Source of the DNA: Bradysia coprophila
Lineage: Eukaryota; Arthropoda; Insecta; Diptera; Sciaridae
Direction: 5' to 3'
Assembly (NCBI RefSeq): GCF_014529535.1
Contig: NW_023503941.1
Location: 1,336,645 to 1,400,644, forward strand
Length of the DNA: 64,000 nucleotides
The notes beneath the pieces were generated by a model. The model was not told where the DNA came from. It saw nothing but the letters and a program-made list of their open reading frames with translations, and made no database searches. A program made the translations under genes and the position numbers. Positions 23,512-34,137 of this stretch are shown one piece after another (positions within the stretch are counted from its first letter, which is position 1; each line of letters opens with the position of its first letter).

Positions 23512-24835
23512 TTGTCTGTATTCGTTGCAGATAAAAACATGGATTTATCTACCGATGAACTTTTGAAGAAACAAGAAGTTATGAAACGGATCAATTCAGC
23601 CTACGAAGCTTTGAAGGGATGATAAAAGTCGTGAATTCGAATTCAATTTCAATTTCGAGGATAAATTTTGGTTTATTGAACGGATATAGCGATAGCAATT
23701 TGCATAAATTTCATAAATTAAAAGCCTCTGTTCGTCAAACACGTTTCATGACTTGGTTTAGCGAACCGAATGCACTGAAAGAGCCAACTAAATAACTGGC
23801 CAACCAAAGACTGTGCCTCGTCAACGAAAGCAATAAAACGAATCAAGATCTTTTGGTGGTTCAGCCTTTCGGTGCATTCCGGTTTGCGATACCAAGCCGA
23901 TCACATTTGTATTCCATTTTCGCGCTAAGAATTGTCGTTTTACTAGGGCAGTCCATGCAGATCGAAATCCGTAAACAATTGCTGAGTCCGATCGTACACA
24001 TTCCTAGTCGTTTCGAGCATTTCGGGTAGCAATTCGATTGCCCTTTCAACGTCCAAGCAAACTTTGTTCAGCAATTGATCTCTCGTCGGCATTGTGTACA
24101 TGGCCACCATGGCACCTTTGCGAACTAACCAGGGATGATATTGAGCAAGTGTTTGAGTGTAGGCGGCTTGGCACACCGTGCTAGTCTTCTCGGATGGATT
24201 CAATTTGCCCAAATTAAACAGAAATTCTCGAATGAAATCTGAAATGAGCGAGAGAAAGGAAACGGATGTCATCGAAACGAAAACAATATTTTTGGCACGA
24301 GAATGCACACCTAGTCCTCTATGTAGTCGAAGCAATGTCCGGCTGCCAGACACATAATCACTTTTATTGAGCAAACCAGTTGTCTTTTCGTAGTTCAACA
24401 TCGAACTGAATGTGGCAAATTTTTCGTTATTTTCTTTTCTACGGAATTCTTCTAAGATTTCAATTTTCGACTTTACGTCGCTGCTGACAAAGCCGAATAC
24501 GGTGCCCATTAGTGAGAAGAACCTTTTTTATATTACAAATTGTAAGAGAACAACAAAGGAAGACAATGGAAAATTTACTTGTTCAGTTCGGTGAAGCCTT
24601 CCAGGTAGGTGTCCACGTAAATATCATTGTCATTGATTTCGTGCAACGACTCCGAAAACTTTTTATGCACTAAACTTAAATCGAATCGATCTTGAGCCAT
24701 TTCTTTGTTTGTTTAAAATTAAATCGTTTACGAAAATGGAATGAAAACTAAGAATTTAACGAAAAAAATAAATTCGCGCACCTACTAAAATATTGTTGTG
24801 TTGATGGACAACACAATGGTGAAAATATTGTGACA
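23512..24835. repeat. Segmental duplication, copy 2 (J-domain exon plus CPTP gene)
   Basis: Begins inside the intron before the last J-domain exon, immediately after the family H element. The isolated J exon (about 23531-23622) reads INSAYEALKG where copy 1 has AYVALKG; Glu is usual at this place in J domains. Divergence from copy 1 starts after ATTGTGACA at about 24835. Confidence 0.88.
23943..24700 (-). CDS. CPTP: Ceramide-1-phosphate transfer protein (CPTP), intact copy 2
   Basis: Minus-strand exons 24700-24579, 24522-24311 and 24238-23943 splice in phase (AA|G and G|AT) to 209 aa. The protein is a single GLTP domain. The N-terminal helix ends DTYLEGFTELNK and is followed by FFSLMGTVFGFVSSDVKSKI. 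LLRLHRGLDFIREFLFNLGK carries the family's Arg and His ligands of the phosphate head group, and AYTQTLAQYHPWLVRKGAMV carries the conserved late His. The family transfers ceramide-1-phosphate between the Golgi/plasma membrane and other membranes, acting in the cytosol. Copy 1 at 17665-18427 has a frameshift, so this duplicate is the likelier functional one. The first 140 bp upstream match copy 1, then diverge, so the two copies could be regulated differently. Confidence 0.88.
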
Positions 24836-24886
24836 TTTCTCACTATCTGTCACTGCAGTCAGTGCTGAAAATTGAAAACTTACGTC

Positions 24887-25090
24887 ACAAGGACGGAAAT
24901 GTTGAAAGTCGCCTGAATTTTGGTCTGCTGGTGCATTGAGTGGATAGTACTCGCCGATTTTGACATGGTCGAACCGCACCGACCCACAATATGAAAAATC
25001 GGTGTATTGACAACACAATATGAAAATATTGTGACATTTCTCAACTATCTGTCACTGAAGTCAGTGCTGAAAATTGAAAACTGAAAACTT
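24887..25090 (-). other. Possible orphan first exon, copy a
   Basis: On the minus strand an ATG at about 24968 opens 28 codons starting MSKSASTIHSMHQQTK and ending at GTGAC|GTAAGT, a strong donor. No following exon is found. The same segment recurs at 30614-30840 and 31053-31278, carried by a local duplication. It could be a promoter-plus-first-exon fragment of a gene whose rest is elsewhere. This is speculative. Confidence 0.3.
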
Positions 25091-25439
25091 AAAGTATACC
25101 CGGGTAAAAATTTCGGTCTCATGAGACCACGAAAAAAGTGTTCTCAACGGTCTCATTTCGGTCTAAAAATGGTTGGTAGTCTCAATCCAGTCTCAAATTT
25201 ATTTATTTTTTGTGATGAAACTTTTGGATGAACAAATTGTCATTTTTGAGATCTACTGAGTCTGAACGAGTAGTCTCTTTTCGAGTATTCTTTGGAGGAA
25301 TTGTCGAGACTAAGTGAGCAGTCTCACTGTGGATAAGTTTTTAGACCGCGTGAGTCCGAACGAGTAGTCTCTTTTCGAGTATTCTTTGGTGGAATTGTCG
25401 AGACTAAGTGAGCAGTCTCATTGTGGATAAGTTTTCAGA

Positions 25440-27340
25440 CCATATGAGATGGAGTGAGTGGTCTCTTTTAAAGAAATTTTTTTCTTCGATTTTTGAGGTT
25501 GGTTGAGTGGTCTCATTTAAAGAAAATATTTTCTTCGACTTTTGAGACCGGTTGAGTGGTCTCATTTGAAGAAAATATTTACTTTGCCTTTTGAGGTTGG
25601 TTGAGTGGTCTCATTTGACGAAAATATTGTCTTCGACGTTCGAGGTTAGTTGAGTGGTCTCATTTGAAGAAAAGATTTTCTTCGACGTTTGAGGTTGGTT
25701 GAGTGGTCTCATTTAGAGAAAAAATTTTCTTCGACTTATGAGACCGGTTGAGTGGTCTCATTTGAAGAAAATACTTTCTTCGACTTTTGAGACCGGTTGA
25801 GTGGTCTCATTTGCAGAAAATATTTTCTTCGACTTTTGAGGTTGGTTGAGTGGTCTCATTTGACGAAAATATTTTCTTTGTCGTTTGAGGTTGGTTGAGT
25901 GGTCTTTTTTGAAGAAATTTTTTTCTTTGACTTTTGAGACCGGTTGAGTGGTCTCTTTTGAAGAAATTTTTTTCTTTGACTTTTGAGACCAGTTTGAGTG
26001 GTCTCATTTGAAGAAAATATTTTCTTCGACTTATGAGACCGGTTGAGTGGTCTCTTTTGAAGAAAATATTTTCTTCGACTTTTGAGACCGGTTGAGTGGT
26101 CTCGTTTAAAGAAAATATTTTCTTCGACTTTTGAGACCGGTTGAGTGGTCTCGTTTAAAGAAAATATTTTCTTCGACTTTTGAGACCGGTTGAGTGGTCT
26201 CGTTTAAAGAAAATATTTTCTTCGACTTTTGAGACCGGTTGAGTGGTCTCGTTTAAAGAAAATATTTTCTTCGACTTTTGAGACCGGTTGAGTGGTCTCG
26301 TTTAAAGAAAATATTTTCTTCGACTTTTGAGGTTGGTTGAGTGGTCTCATTTGACGAAAATATTTTCTTTGTCGTTTGAGGTTGGTTGAGTGGTCTTTTT
26401 TGAAGAAATTTTTTTCTTTGACTTTTGAGACCGGTTGAGTGGTCTCTTTTGAAGAAATTTTTTTCTTTGACTTTTGAGACCAGTTTGAGTGGTCTCATTT
26501 GAAGAAAATATTTTCTTCGACTTATGAGACCGGTTGAGTGGTCTCTTTTGAAGAAAATATTTTCTTCGACTTTTGAGACCGGTTGAGTGGTCTCGTTTAA
26601 AGAAAATATTTTCTTCGACTTTTGAGACCGGTTGAGTGGTCTCATTTGAAGAAATTTTTTTCTTTGACTTTTGAGACCGGTTGAGTGGTCTCTTTTGAAG
26701 AAAATATTTTCTTTGACTTTTGAGACCGGTTGAGTGGTCTCATTTGAAGAAAATATTTTCTTCGACTTATGAGACCGGTTGAGTGGTCTCTTTTGAAGAA
26801 AATATTTTCTTCGACTTTTGAGACCGGTTGAGTGGTCTCGTTTAAAGAAAATATTTTCTTCGACTTTTGAGACCGGTTGAGTGGTCTCGTTTAAAGAAAA
26901 TATTTTCTTCGACTTTTGAGACCGGTTGAGTGGTCTCGTTTGAAGAAAATATTTTCTTCGACTTTTGAGACCGGTTGAGTGGTCTCATTTGAAGAAAATA
27001 TTTTCTTCGACTTTTGAGGTTGGTTGAGTGGTCTCATTTGAAGAAAATATTTTCTTCAACTTTTGAGACCGGTTGAGTGGTCTCAATTGAAGAAAATATT
27101 TTCTTCGACTTTTGAGGTTGGTTGAGTGGTCTCAATTGAAGAAAATATTTTCTTTGACTTTTGAGGTTGGTTGAGTGGTCTCAATTGAAGAAAATATTTT
27201 CTTCGACTTTTGAGACCGGTTGAGTGGTCTCGTTTGAAGAAAATATTTTCTTCGACTTTTGAGACCGGTTGAGTGGTCTCATTTGAAGAAAATATTTTCT
27301 TCGACTTTTGAGACCGGTTGAGTGGTCTCATTCAAAAAAA
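25440..27340. repeat. 49-bp tandem array, forward
   Basis: About 38 units of a 49-bp repeat. Each unit contains GAGACCGGTTGAGTGGTCTC, itself an imperfect palindrome, followed by AAGAAAATATTTTCTTCGAC, another palindrome core. Because 49 is not a multiple of three, long open frames in several phases are by-products, not genes. A block near 25805-26060 is repeated at 26300-26560, showing higher-order duplication. Confidence 0.93.
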
Positions 27341-27606
27341 AAATCGACTTTTGAGACGAACGATTTGTATTATTATCCCATACAATTAAATACATAAAGT
27401 AAATGCCCCATGTGAGCTACAAAGAAACTAAGTAATTAAAATTAAATATTTTAAAGGAAGGCGCTATTTAAGCTGAAGTTCTCATATAAACTAAAAACGC
27501 TAAACGCGCTACAAAGAAATATTATTAATTATAAATAAACGCTCTACTTGAGCTGAAACTCTTCACATATTTAAATTAACGAAGGAAAAGTCGTTCACGT
27601 AAATAC

Positions 27607-27737
27607 CTATCCGGATTCGGCATTGTCTTCGGTGTTGTCTTCGGTGTTGTCGTCGGCCGATTGCATTTTCATAAGTAAAAAGTGGTTGACGTCAACGTCA
27701 TCGGTGTACATTTCTTCGTCTTGGACACACAATATTT
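27607..27737 (-). other. Acidic C-terminal coding remnant in the element core
   Basis: Between the two inverted arrays, a minus-strand frame reads EEMYTDDVDVNHFLLMKM and then an NTED repeat, ending ESG-stop at 27607. It is about 44 codons long and opens into array sequence on its 5' side. The amino-acid composition is unlike the arrays. It may be the remains of a protein once encoded by the element; no family recognised. Confidence 0.35.
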
Positions 27738-27739
27738 CC

Positions 27740-28720
27740 TTTGAATGAGACCACTCAATCGGTCTCAAAAGTCGAACAAAATATTTTCTTCAAACGAGAC
27801 CACTCAACCGGTCTCAAAAGTCGAAGCAAAATATTTTCTTCAAACGAGACCACTCAACCGGTCTCAAAAGTCAAAGAAATTATTTTCTTCAAATGAGACC
27901 ACTCAACCGGTCTCAAAAGTCGAAGCAAAATATTTTCTTCAAACGAGACCACTCAACCGGTCTCAAAAGTCCAAGAAAATATTTTCTTCAAACGAGACCA
28001 CTCAACCGGTCTCAAAAGTCAAAGAAATTATTTTCTTCAAATGAGACCACTCAACCAACCTCAAAAGTCGAAGAAAATATTTTCTTCAATTGAGACCACT
28101 CAACCGGTCTCAAAAGTCGAAGCAAAATATTTTCTTCAAACGAGACCACTCAACCGGTCTCAAAAGTCGAAGCAAAATATTTTCTTCAAACGAGACCACT
28201 CAACCGGTCTCAAAAGTCGAAGCAAAATATTTTCTTCAAACGAGACCACTCAACCGGTCTCAAAAGTCGAAGCAAAATATTTTCTTCAAACGAGACCACT
28301 CAACCGGTCTCAAAAGTCGAAGCAAAATATTTTCTTCAAACGAGACCACTCAACCGGTCTCAAAAGTCAAAGAAAATATTTTCTTCAAACGAGACCACTC
28401 AACCGGTCTCAAAAGTCGAAGCAAAATATTTTCTTCAAACGAGACCACTCAACCGGTCTCAAAAGTCGAAGCAAAATATTTTCTTCAAACGAGACCACTC
28501 AACCGGTCTCAAAAGTCAAAGAAATTATTTTCTTCAAACGAGACCACTCAACCGGTCTCAAAAGTCGAAGCAAAATATTTTCTTCAAACGAGACCACTCA
28601 ACCGGTCTCAAAAGTCAAAGAAAATATTTTCTTCAAACGAGACCACTCAACCGGTCTCAAAAGTCGAAGAAAATATTTTCTTTAAATGAGACCACTCAAC
28701 CAACCTCAAAAGTTTTAGCA
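27740..28720. repeat. 49-bp tandem array, inverted relative to 25440-27340
   Basis: About 20 units of the reverse complement of the 49-bp repeat, more homogeneous than the forward array. Most units read GTCGAAGCAAAATATTTTC, a variant (GCAAAA for GAAAA) absent from the forward array, so each arm has homogenised separately. Confidence 0.92.
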
Positions 28721-28851
28721 AAGAGACTACTTGTTCATGCTCAAGCGGTCGGGTCTACGAACAGGACAGCAATGAGGCTACTCATCTAGCCTCGGAAATT
28801 GTAACAACGGTTCAAAATTAGAACTCCAAATAGATATATCTGATTTAGCAG

Positions 28852-28930
28852 CACGTGTAACATCGATGGCCGTCCGAGTTGAAAGTTAAGCATCATTCGT
28901 CGCGGTTAGTACTTGGATGGGTGACCGGAA
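28852..28930 (+). pseudogene. 5S rRNA-derived fragment
   Basis: The stretch from CATCGATGGCCGTCCGA through GAAAGTTAAGCATC to GCGGTTAGTACTTGGATGGG closely follows the middle of animal 5S rRNA. It includes the internal RNA polymerase III control region (A box, intermediate element, C box). Both ends of the 5S gene are missing and a poly-A/T-rich tail follows. It is either a 5S pseudogene or the head of a 5S-derived SINE captured by the large element. Confidence 0.8.
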
Positions 28931-29124
28931 AAAACATTACAAAAAGGTAAAAAAAAAATATTACTAATGATTCTACATAATTTCAGTCAATTTGGTCTAG
29001 CGAATTATAAGAAAAGTAAAGGGCAGTGGCCATCTATGAACTCAACAGAGAATTACAAATATTCACAAAAAAAAATCTTCCAATAAATAATATCGAACGA
29101 AGAAATGTCTCAATGGTCAAAAAG

Positions 29125-29460
29125 CAATATGAGAAGTCTCAAATGGTCTAGGAAAAACTCAAAAAAGAGAAGTCTCAAACAGTCTAGAAAAAACTCAAAA
29201 AAGAGAAGTCTCAAACGGTCTAGAAAAAACTCAAAAATGAGAAGTCTCAAACAGTCCAGAAAAAACTCAAAAAAGAGAAGTCTCAAACAGTCCAGAAAAA
29301 ACTCAAAAAAGAGAAGTCTCAAACGGTCTAGAAAAAACTCAAAAATGAGAAGTCTCAAACAGTCCAGAAAAAACTCAAAAAAGAGAAGTCTCAAAAAGTC
29401 TAGAAAAAACTCAAAAAAGAGAAGTCTCAAACGGTCTTTTTTATCCTCAAAAATGGTTTA
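29125..29460. repeat. 36-bp tandem array
   Basis: About nine units of a 36-bp repeat containing AGAAGTCTCAAACAGTC and AAAAAACTCAAAA. Unit length is a multiple of three, so both strands appear open (a KRSLKQSRKNSK repeat on plus). I regard this as a consequence of the repeat, not an SR-type protein. Confidence 0.88.
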
Positions 29461-29489
29461 AATAAGAGCGTATGTTTCTTCTCATCATA

Positions 29490-30040
29490 ATGAGACCACT
29501 CAACCAGTCTCACAACGTCTAACAAATCCAAAATGAGACCACTCATCCAGTCTCACAACGTCTCACAACGTCTCACAAACCCAAAATGAGACCACTCATC
29601 CAGTCTCACAACGTCTAACAAATCTAAAATGAGACCACTCATCCAGTCTCACAACGTCTCACAAACCCAAAATGAGACCACTCATCCAGTCTCACAACGT
29701 CTTACAAATCCAAAATGAGACCACTCATCCAGTCTCACAACGTCTAACAAATCCAAAATGAGACCACTCATCCAGTCTCACAACGTCTAACAAATCCAAA
29801 ATGAGACCACTCATCCAGTCTCACAACGTCTAACAAATCCAAAATGAGACCACTCATCCAGTCTCACAACGTCTAGCAAATCCAAAATGAGACCACTCAT
29901 CCAGTCTCACAACGTCTTACAAATCCAAAATGAGACCACTCATCCAGTCTCACAACGTCTTACAAATCCAAAATGAGACCACTCATCCAGTCTCACAACG
30001 TCTAACAAATCCAAAATGAGACCACTCATCCAGTCTCGAA
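29490..30040. repeat. 43-bp tandem array
   Basis: About 13 units of a 43-bp repeat containing ATGAGACCACTCATCCAGTC and CACAACGTCTAACAAATCC. It shares the GAGACCACTCA word with the 49-bp arrays, suggesting common origin. Confidence 0.92.
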
Positions 30041-30219
30041 CATCCTCCATAAATTTTGGAAATGAGACTACTCATCACTCTCGGATGAATTCCGATGAAT
30101 TTTTGGATGAATTTTAGGTCTCAAAGGTTCGAAATACGTAGCCTCATCGAGTCTCATCTCCATATAAAAATTTCAGCCTCAAAAAGGTCTCACCGACACC
30201 TTTTTTTTTTACCCGGGTA

Positions 30220-30609
30220 GTTCCCACTTAAAAAGAGCACTCCGTTCAGCCTGCGTCTACATGACAGTTGTAAAATAGACTGTTATGATCAGAGAGAGAA
30301 AACCGAAGACTAGTTATTATAACTTGCCTTGGGGTACTTGTCAAAGTATTTGCTTCTCTTTCAACGTGGTACGTAGAGAGCGAGAGGACAGAAGACCAGT
30401 TTATTTTAACTTGCCTTGGGGTACTTGTCAAAATATCTCTTTCTCTTTCATCATAACACTCTATAGAACAAAGGAACTGTCACGTAAACGGAGTAAAAAA
30501 TTGAAATAAATTCAATTTCCACTCCGTTTGCGTGACAGTTCTTTTGTTCTATTTTACAACTGTCATGTAGACGGAGGCTGAACGGAGTGCTCTTTTTAAG
30601 TGGAAACTA
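30220..30609. mobile_element. Palindromic element family J, copy 1, disrupted
   Basis: Its left end was separated by the 5.1-kb insertion (AAAGTATA at 25091-25098). Within it a second palindrome of about 190 bp (30279-30472, ends ACTGTTATGAT) is inserted between AAAATAG and AACAAAG. The outer arms match the copies at 30841-31049 and 31279-31488. Confidence 0.7.
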
Positions 30610-31478
30610 TACTTAAGTCACAAGGACGGAAATGTTGAAAGTCGCCTGAATTTTGGTCTGCTGGTGCATTGAGTGGATAGTACTCGCCGATTTTGACATG
30701 GTCGAACCGCACCGACCCACACTGTACGTAGAATATGAAAAATCGGTGTATTGATGGACAACACAATATGAAAATATTGTGACATTTCTCACTATCTGTC
30801 ACTGCAGTCAGTGCTGAAAATTGAAAACTGAAAACTTAAAGTATAGTTTCCACTTAAAAAGAGCACTCCGTTCAGCCTGCGTCTACATGACAGTTGTAAA
30901 ATAGAACAAAAGAACTGTCACGCAAACGGAGTGGAAATTGAATTTATTTCAATTTTTTACTCCGTTTACGTGACAGTTCCTTTGTTCTATTTTACAACTG
31001 TCATGTAGACGCAGGCTGAACGGAGTGCTCTTTTTAAGTGGAAACTATACTTAAGTCACAAGGACGGATATGTTGAAAGTCACCTGAATTTTGGTCTGCT
31101 GGTGCATTGAGTGGATAGTACTCGCCGATTTTGACATGGTCGAACCGCACCGACCCACACTGTACGTAGAATATGAAAAATCGGTGTATTGATGGACAAC
31201 ACAATATGAAAATATTGTGACATTTCTCACTATCTGTCACTGAAGTCAGTGCTGAAAATTGAAAATTGAAAACTTAAAGTATAGTTTCCACTTAAAAAGA
31301 GCACTCCGTTCAGCCTGCGTCTACATGACAGTTGTAAAATAGAACCAAGGAACTGTCACGTAAACGGAGTAAAAAATTGAAATAAATTCAATTTCCACTC
31401 CGTTTGCGTGACAGTTCTTTTGTTCTATTTTACAACTGTCATGTAGACGGAGACTAAACGGAGTGCTCTTTTTAAGTG
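30603..31478. repeat. 438-bp tandem duplication (two units)
   Basis: Each unit contains an orphan-exon segment (AAGTCACAAGGACGG to CTGAAAATTG) followed by a family J palindrome with ends AGTATAGTTTCCACTT and complement (30841-31049 and 31279-31488). The palindromes carry arms with CTACATGACAGTTGTAAAAT. Units are 438 bp apart and nearly identical. A third, truncated unit starts at about 31489. Confidence 0.85.
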
Positions 31479-31525
31479 GAAACTATACTTAAGTCACAAG
31501 GACGGAAATGTTGAAAGTCGAGATT

Positions 31526-32230
31526 TCGCCTGAATTTTGTTGATCCGAGGAAACACCAACCCAAGGTCATTAACCACGCGAAAACGGGACTTTTCATTTT
31601 TTTTTTGTTCGAGTTACGTACTAGATATTTGCATCACTTAGGAGTTTACGAATTCGCACGCATACTGCATCGCTCTTATTATGCAAAAATTGTTACACGC
31701 ATAAAGTGTCCATTCCACTCAACAAAAGGTACTCCGTGAGAGAGCGAACCGTCAAATAAACAAAGGAAAAATTGAAAAAAATCAATTTTGTCTCTCACAC
31801 TGAGTACTTTTTTGGTAAGAGGAAACTAAAGCATTACGATACGAAAGATACAAAACAAAAACAGTGAAGAGTGTGAGAGAATGAACTCCACCTTCGTAAA
31901 TGCATGAATTCAAAAGAAGTCGCATGCATGCAAACAGTCGCTTTCGCCCCTTGGACTGTTTGCAATACAAGTCTCTTGTTTGCTCTCCAAAAAAAGGATG
32001 TTTTTGTTCTGATGATCTATAGTTCGTCCTGTGAAAAACGTTGCGAAACATCCTCGGGACACGTAAGGGATGAAAGTGACTCTGAACATTTCCCATTGAA
32101 ACGAAAATCTGACATATGACATTACATCCGCCCATATATCTACTTTGGTCTTAACCTGTTCTTTCAGAACCTTGATTTTGTGGCCGATCAACCGATTCCG
32201 TCTTAAACGCACTCACAATTTATTTTTAGC
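31526..32230. other. Intergenic, weak inverted repeat near 31715-31830
   Basis: AGGTACTCCGTGAGAGAG and CTCTCACACTGAGTAC are imperfect inverted words. Overlapping open frames on both strands at 31782-32212 have no family signature. Nothing else identified. Confidence 0.35.
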
Positions 32231-33779
32231 CCCGTACGAAGTACAAAGGGGCTTATAGGAATACGATGCCGTGTGTAATTGATGGAATTCGAAGCAGACG
32301 GTAAGGGCAAAGTGTTTGCCTATGTTCATAGATGACGAATCTGCAATAAAAATTTTGTCTGTCCGTCTGTCCGTCTGTCACGTCAATATCTTGAGTAAAT
32401 CAAATCCGATTTCAAAAATTTTTTTTCCCTGAAAGATAGTCGAAATAGTGAGGCTAAGTTCGAAGATGGGCATATTCGGGTCGGCCCTTCGTGAGTTAGG
32501 GCCACCTAAGTGATTTAAGGTCTTTTAGTGATATTTATGCCAAAATAAACGATGGAAATGTAAATGACACGGCAAATGATAGGTATTGTCAATACCAATC
32601 CAGGAAAAAAAAGTTTTTTAAAATCGGGTGAGTGGACCGTGAGTTAGGGCCTTAGAAGTGAAATGCTACTAGGGCCCTATGTGTATTTTACATATAACTC
32701 GAGCAAATTTCATCCGTTTTTCGTAATTTTTGTTTCATTTGGAAGGTAATCAAAGGCCGAATAGAATGTAGGTGAAAAAAAATTTAAATTTGGGTCCTCG
32801 GACTGAGGCCGGTACTAGGGCCCTATGTGTATTTTACATATAACTCGAGCAAATTTCATCCGTTTTTCGTAATGTTTGTTTCATTTGGAAGGTAATCAAA
32901 GGCCGAATAGAATGTAGTTGAAAAAAAAAATTAAATTTGGGTCCTCGGACTGAGGCCGATACTAGGGCCCTATGTGTATTTTACATATAACTCGAGCAAA
33001 TTTCATTCGTTTTTCGTAATTTTTGTGTCATTTGGAAGGTAATCAAAGGCCGAATAGAATGTAGTTGAAAAAAAATTTAAATTTGGGTCCTCGGACTGAG
33101 GCCGATACTAGGGCCCTATGTGTATTTTACATATAACTCGAGCAAATTTCATCCGTTTTTCGTAATTTTTGTTTCATTTGGAAGGTAATCAAAGGCCGAA
33201 TAGAATGTAGTTGAAAAAAATTTTAAATTTGGGTCCTCGGACTGAGGCCGGTACTAGGGCCCTATGTGTATTTTACATATAACTCGAGCAAATTTCATCC
33301 GTTTTTCGTAATGTTTGTTTCATTTGGAAGGTAATCAAAGGCCGAATAGAATGTAGTTGAAAAAAAATTTAAATTTGGGTCCTCGGACTGAGGCCGATAC
33401 TAGGGCCCTATGTGTATTTTACATATAACTCGAGCAAATTTCATCCGTTTTTCGTAATTTTTGTTTCATTTGGAAGGTAATCAAAGGCCGAATAGAATGT
33501 AGGTGAAAAAAAATTTAAATTTGGGTCCTCGGACTGAGGCCGATACTAGGCCCTTCAAAAAAATAAAATTTTTAGGGCGATTTGAAATTTTTGTTTCATT
33601 TGAAAGGAACGTCGTACGGGGCTTCGTAATTGCGCTATGCGCAATTTGTAAGATGTACATATTACATAACAATTTTACTTTAACTACATTAACCGGCGCA
33701 ATAGGCTTACGGTCAAAGTAGGGTGACAGACGCACTAGGGTCACGTACGCAATAGATGTACGGGTTTGTACGGGGCTCA
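32231..33779. repeat. CCCGTACGAAGTAC-type element with 146-bp tandem array (family K)
   Basis: Starts AGCCCCGTACGAAGTAC and ends GTACGGGGCTCAGTCGCAGC. The middle (32660-33545) is about six copies of a 146-bp unit containing ACTAGGGCCCTATGTG, ACTCGAGCAAATTTCATCC and TTTCATTTGGAAGGTAATC. The unit is recognisably related, in reverse orientation, to the 144-bp units at 48.7-53.9 kb. Confidence 0.82.
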
Positions 33780-34137
33780 GTCGCAGCAAACGCTCCGACT
33801 GTTCTGATGGCTCGTTTTAATATGAAAATGAGAAAGAATTTCTAATCATTGTGTCTCCCGGGCGGATGATAGACCATACTTTCATACTGATAGGAGCAGA
33901 CATGGTATATACAACTCAAGGTTCTGAAAGAACCTTGATACAACCATGAAAGTTGATTTTTGGCTAGTGAACGGACCACAACCACCAGTTGCCTCTTTAT
34001 GTGTAGTAAAGATCAAATTATATTTTGACTGGCAACACTGGTTGGAAAGAACTTGTATTTTTAGCTAACTTCATGACGTTCATGTCAAATCTTGAAAAGT
34101 CTTGAACTTCGTTTCTAACGGGTGTTTTTCTCTCGAA
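33780..34137. other. Upstream flank of dgt5
   Basis: Contains TCAGAACAGTCGG-type element-end sequence in its first 50 bp, then apparently unique sequence leading to the dgt5 start. No clear TATA box. Confidence 0.4.

Larger units (their letters stand above)
25099..30217. mobile_element. 5.1-kb TA-flanked element built of inverted tandem arrays
   Basis: The ends are CCCGGGTAAAAA and TTTTTTACCCGGG, each next to TA. The insertion splits a smaller element whose intact copies (30841-31049, 31279-31488) read AAAGTATAGTTTCC, so the empty site shows duplication of TA. This is the hallmark of Tc1/mariner-superfamily integration. Inside are a 49-bp array (25440-27340), a 390-bp centre, the same array inverted (27740-28720), a 5S rRNA-derived piece (28852-28930), a 36-bp array (29125-29460) and a 43-bp array (29490-30040). 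GAGACC/GGTCTC words recur throughout. No complete transposase is seen. Confidence 0.82.

Noticed and set aside
25807-28689. Long open frames (up to 214 codons) with repeating MRPLNRSQKSK-type protein
   Set aside because: They come from a 49-bp tandem repeat whose three frames are all open; the same protein appears on both strands and in overlapping phases.
29105-29461. Possible SR-rich protein of 118 aa (KRSLKQSRKNSK repeat)
   Set aside because: The unit is 36 bp, so the opposite strand is equally open; there is no splice context, and it lies inside a mobile element.
25440-30040. CRISPR-like regular repeats
   Set aside because: Repeats are contiguous with no unique spacers, and the genome is eukaryotic.
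31782-32212. Overlapping minus-strand frames of 100-117 codons
   Set aside because: Cysteine- and arginine-rich, no recognised motif, and an overlapping plus-strand frame; likely chance.
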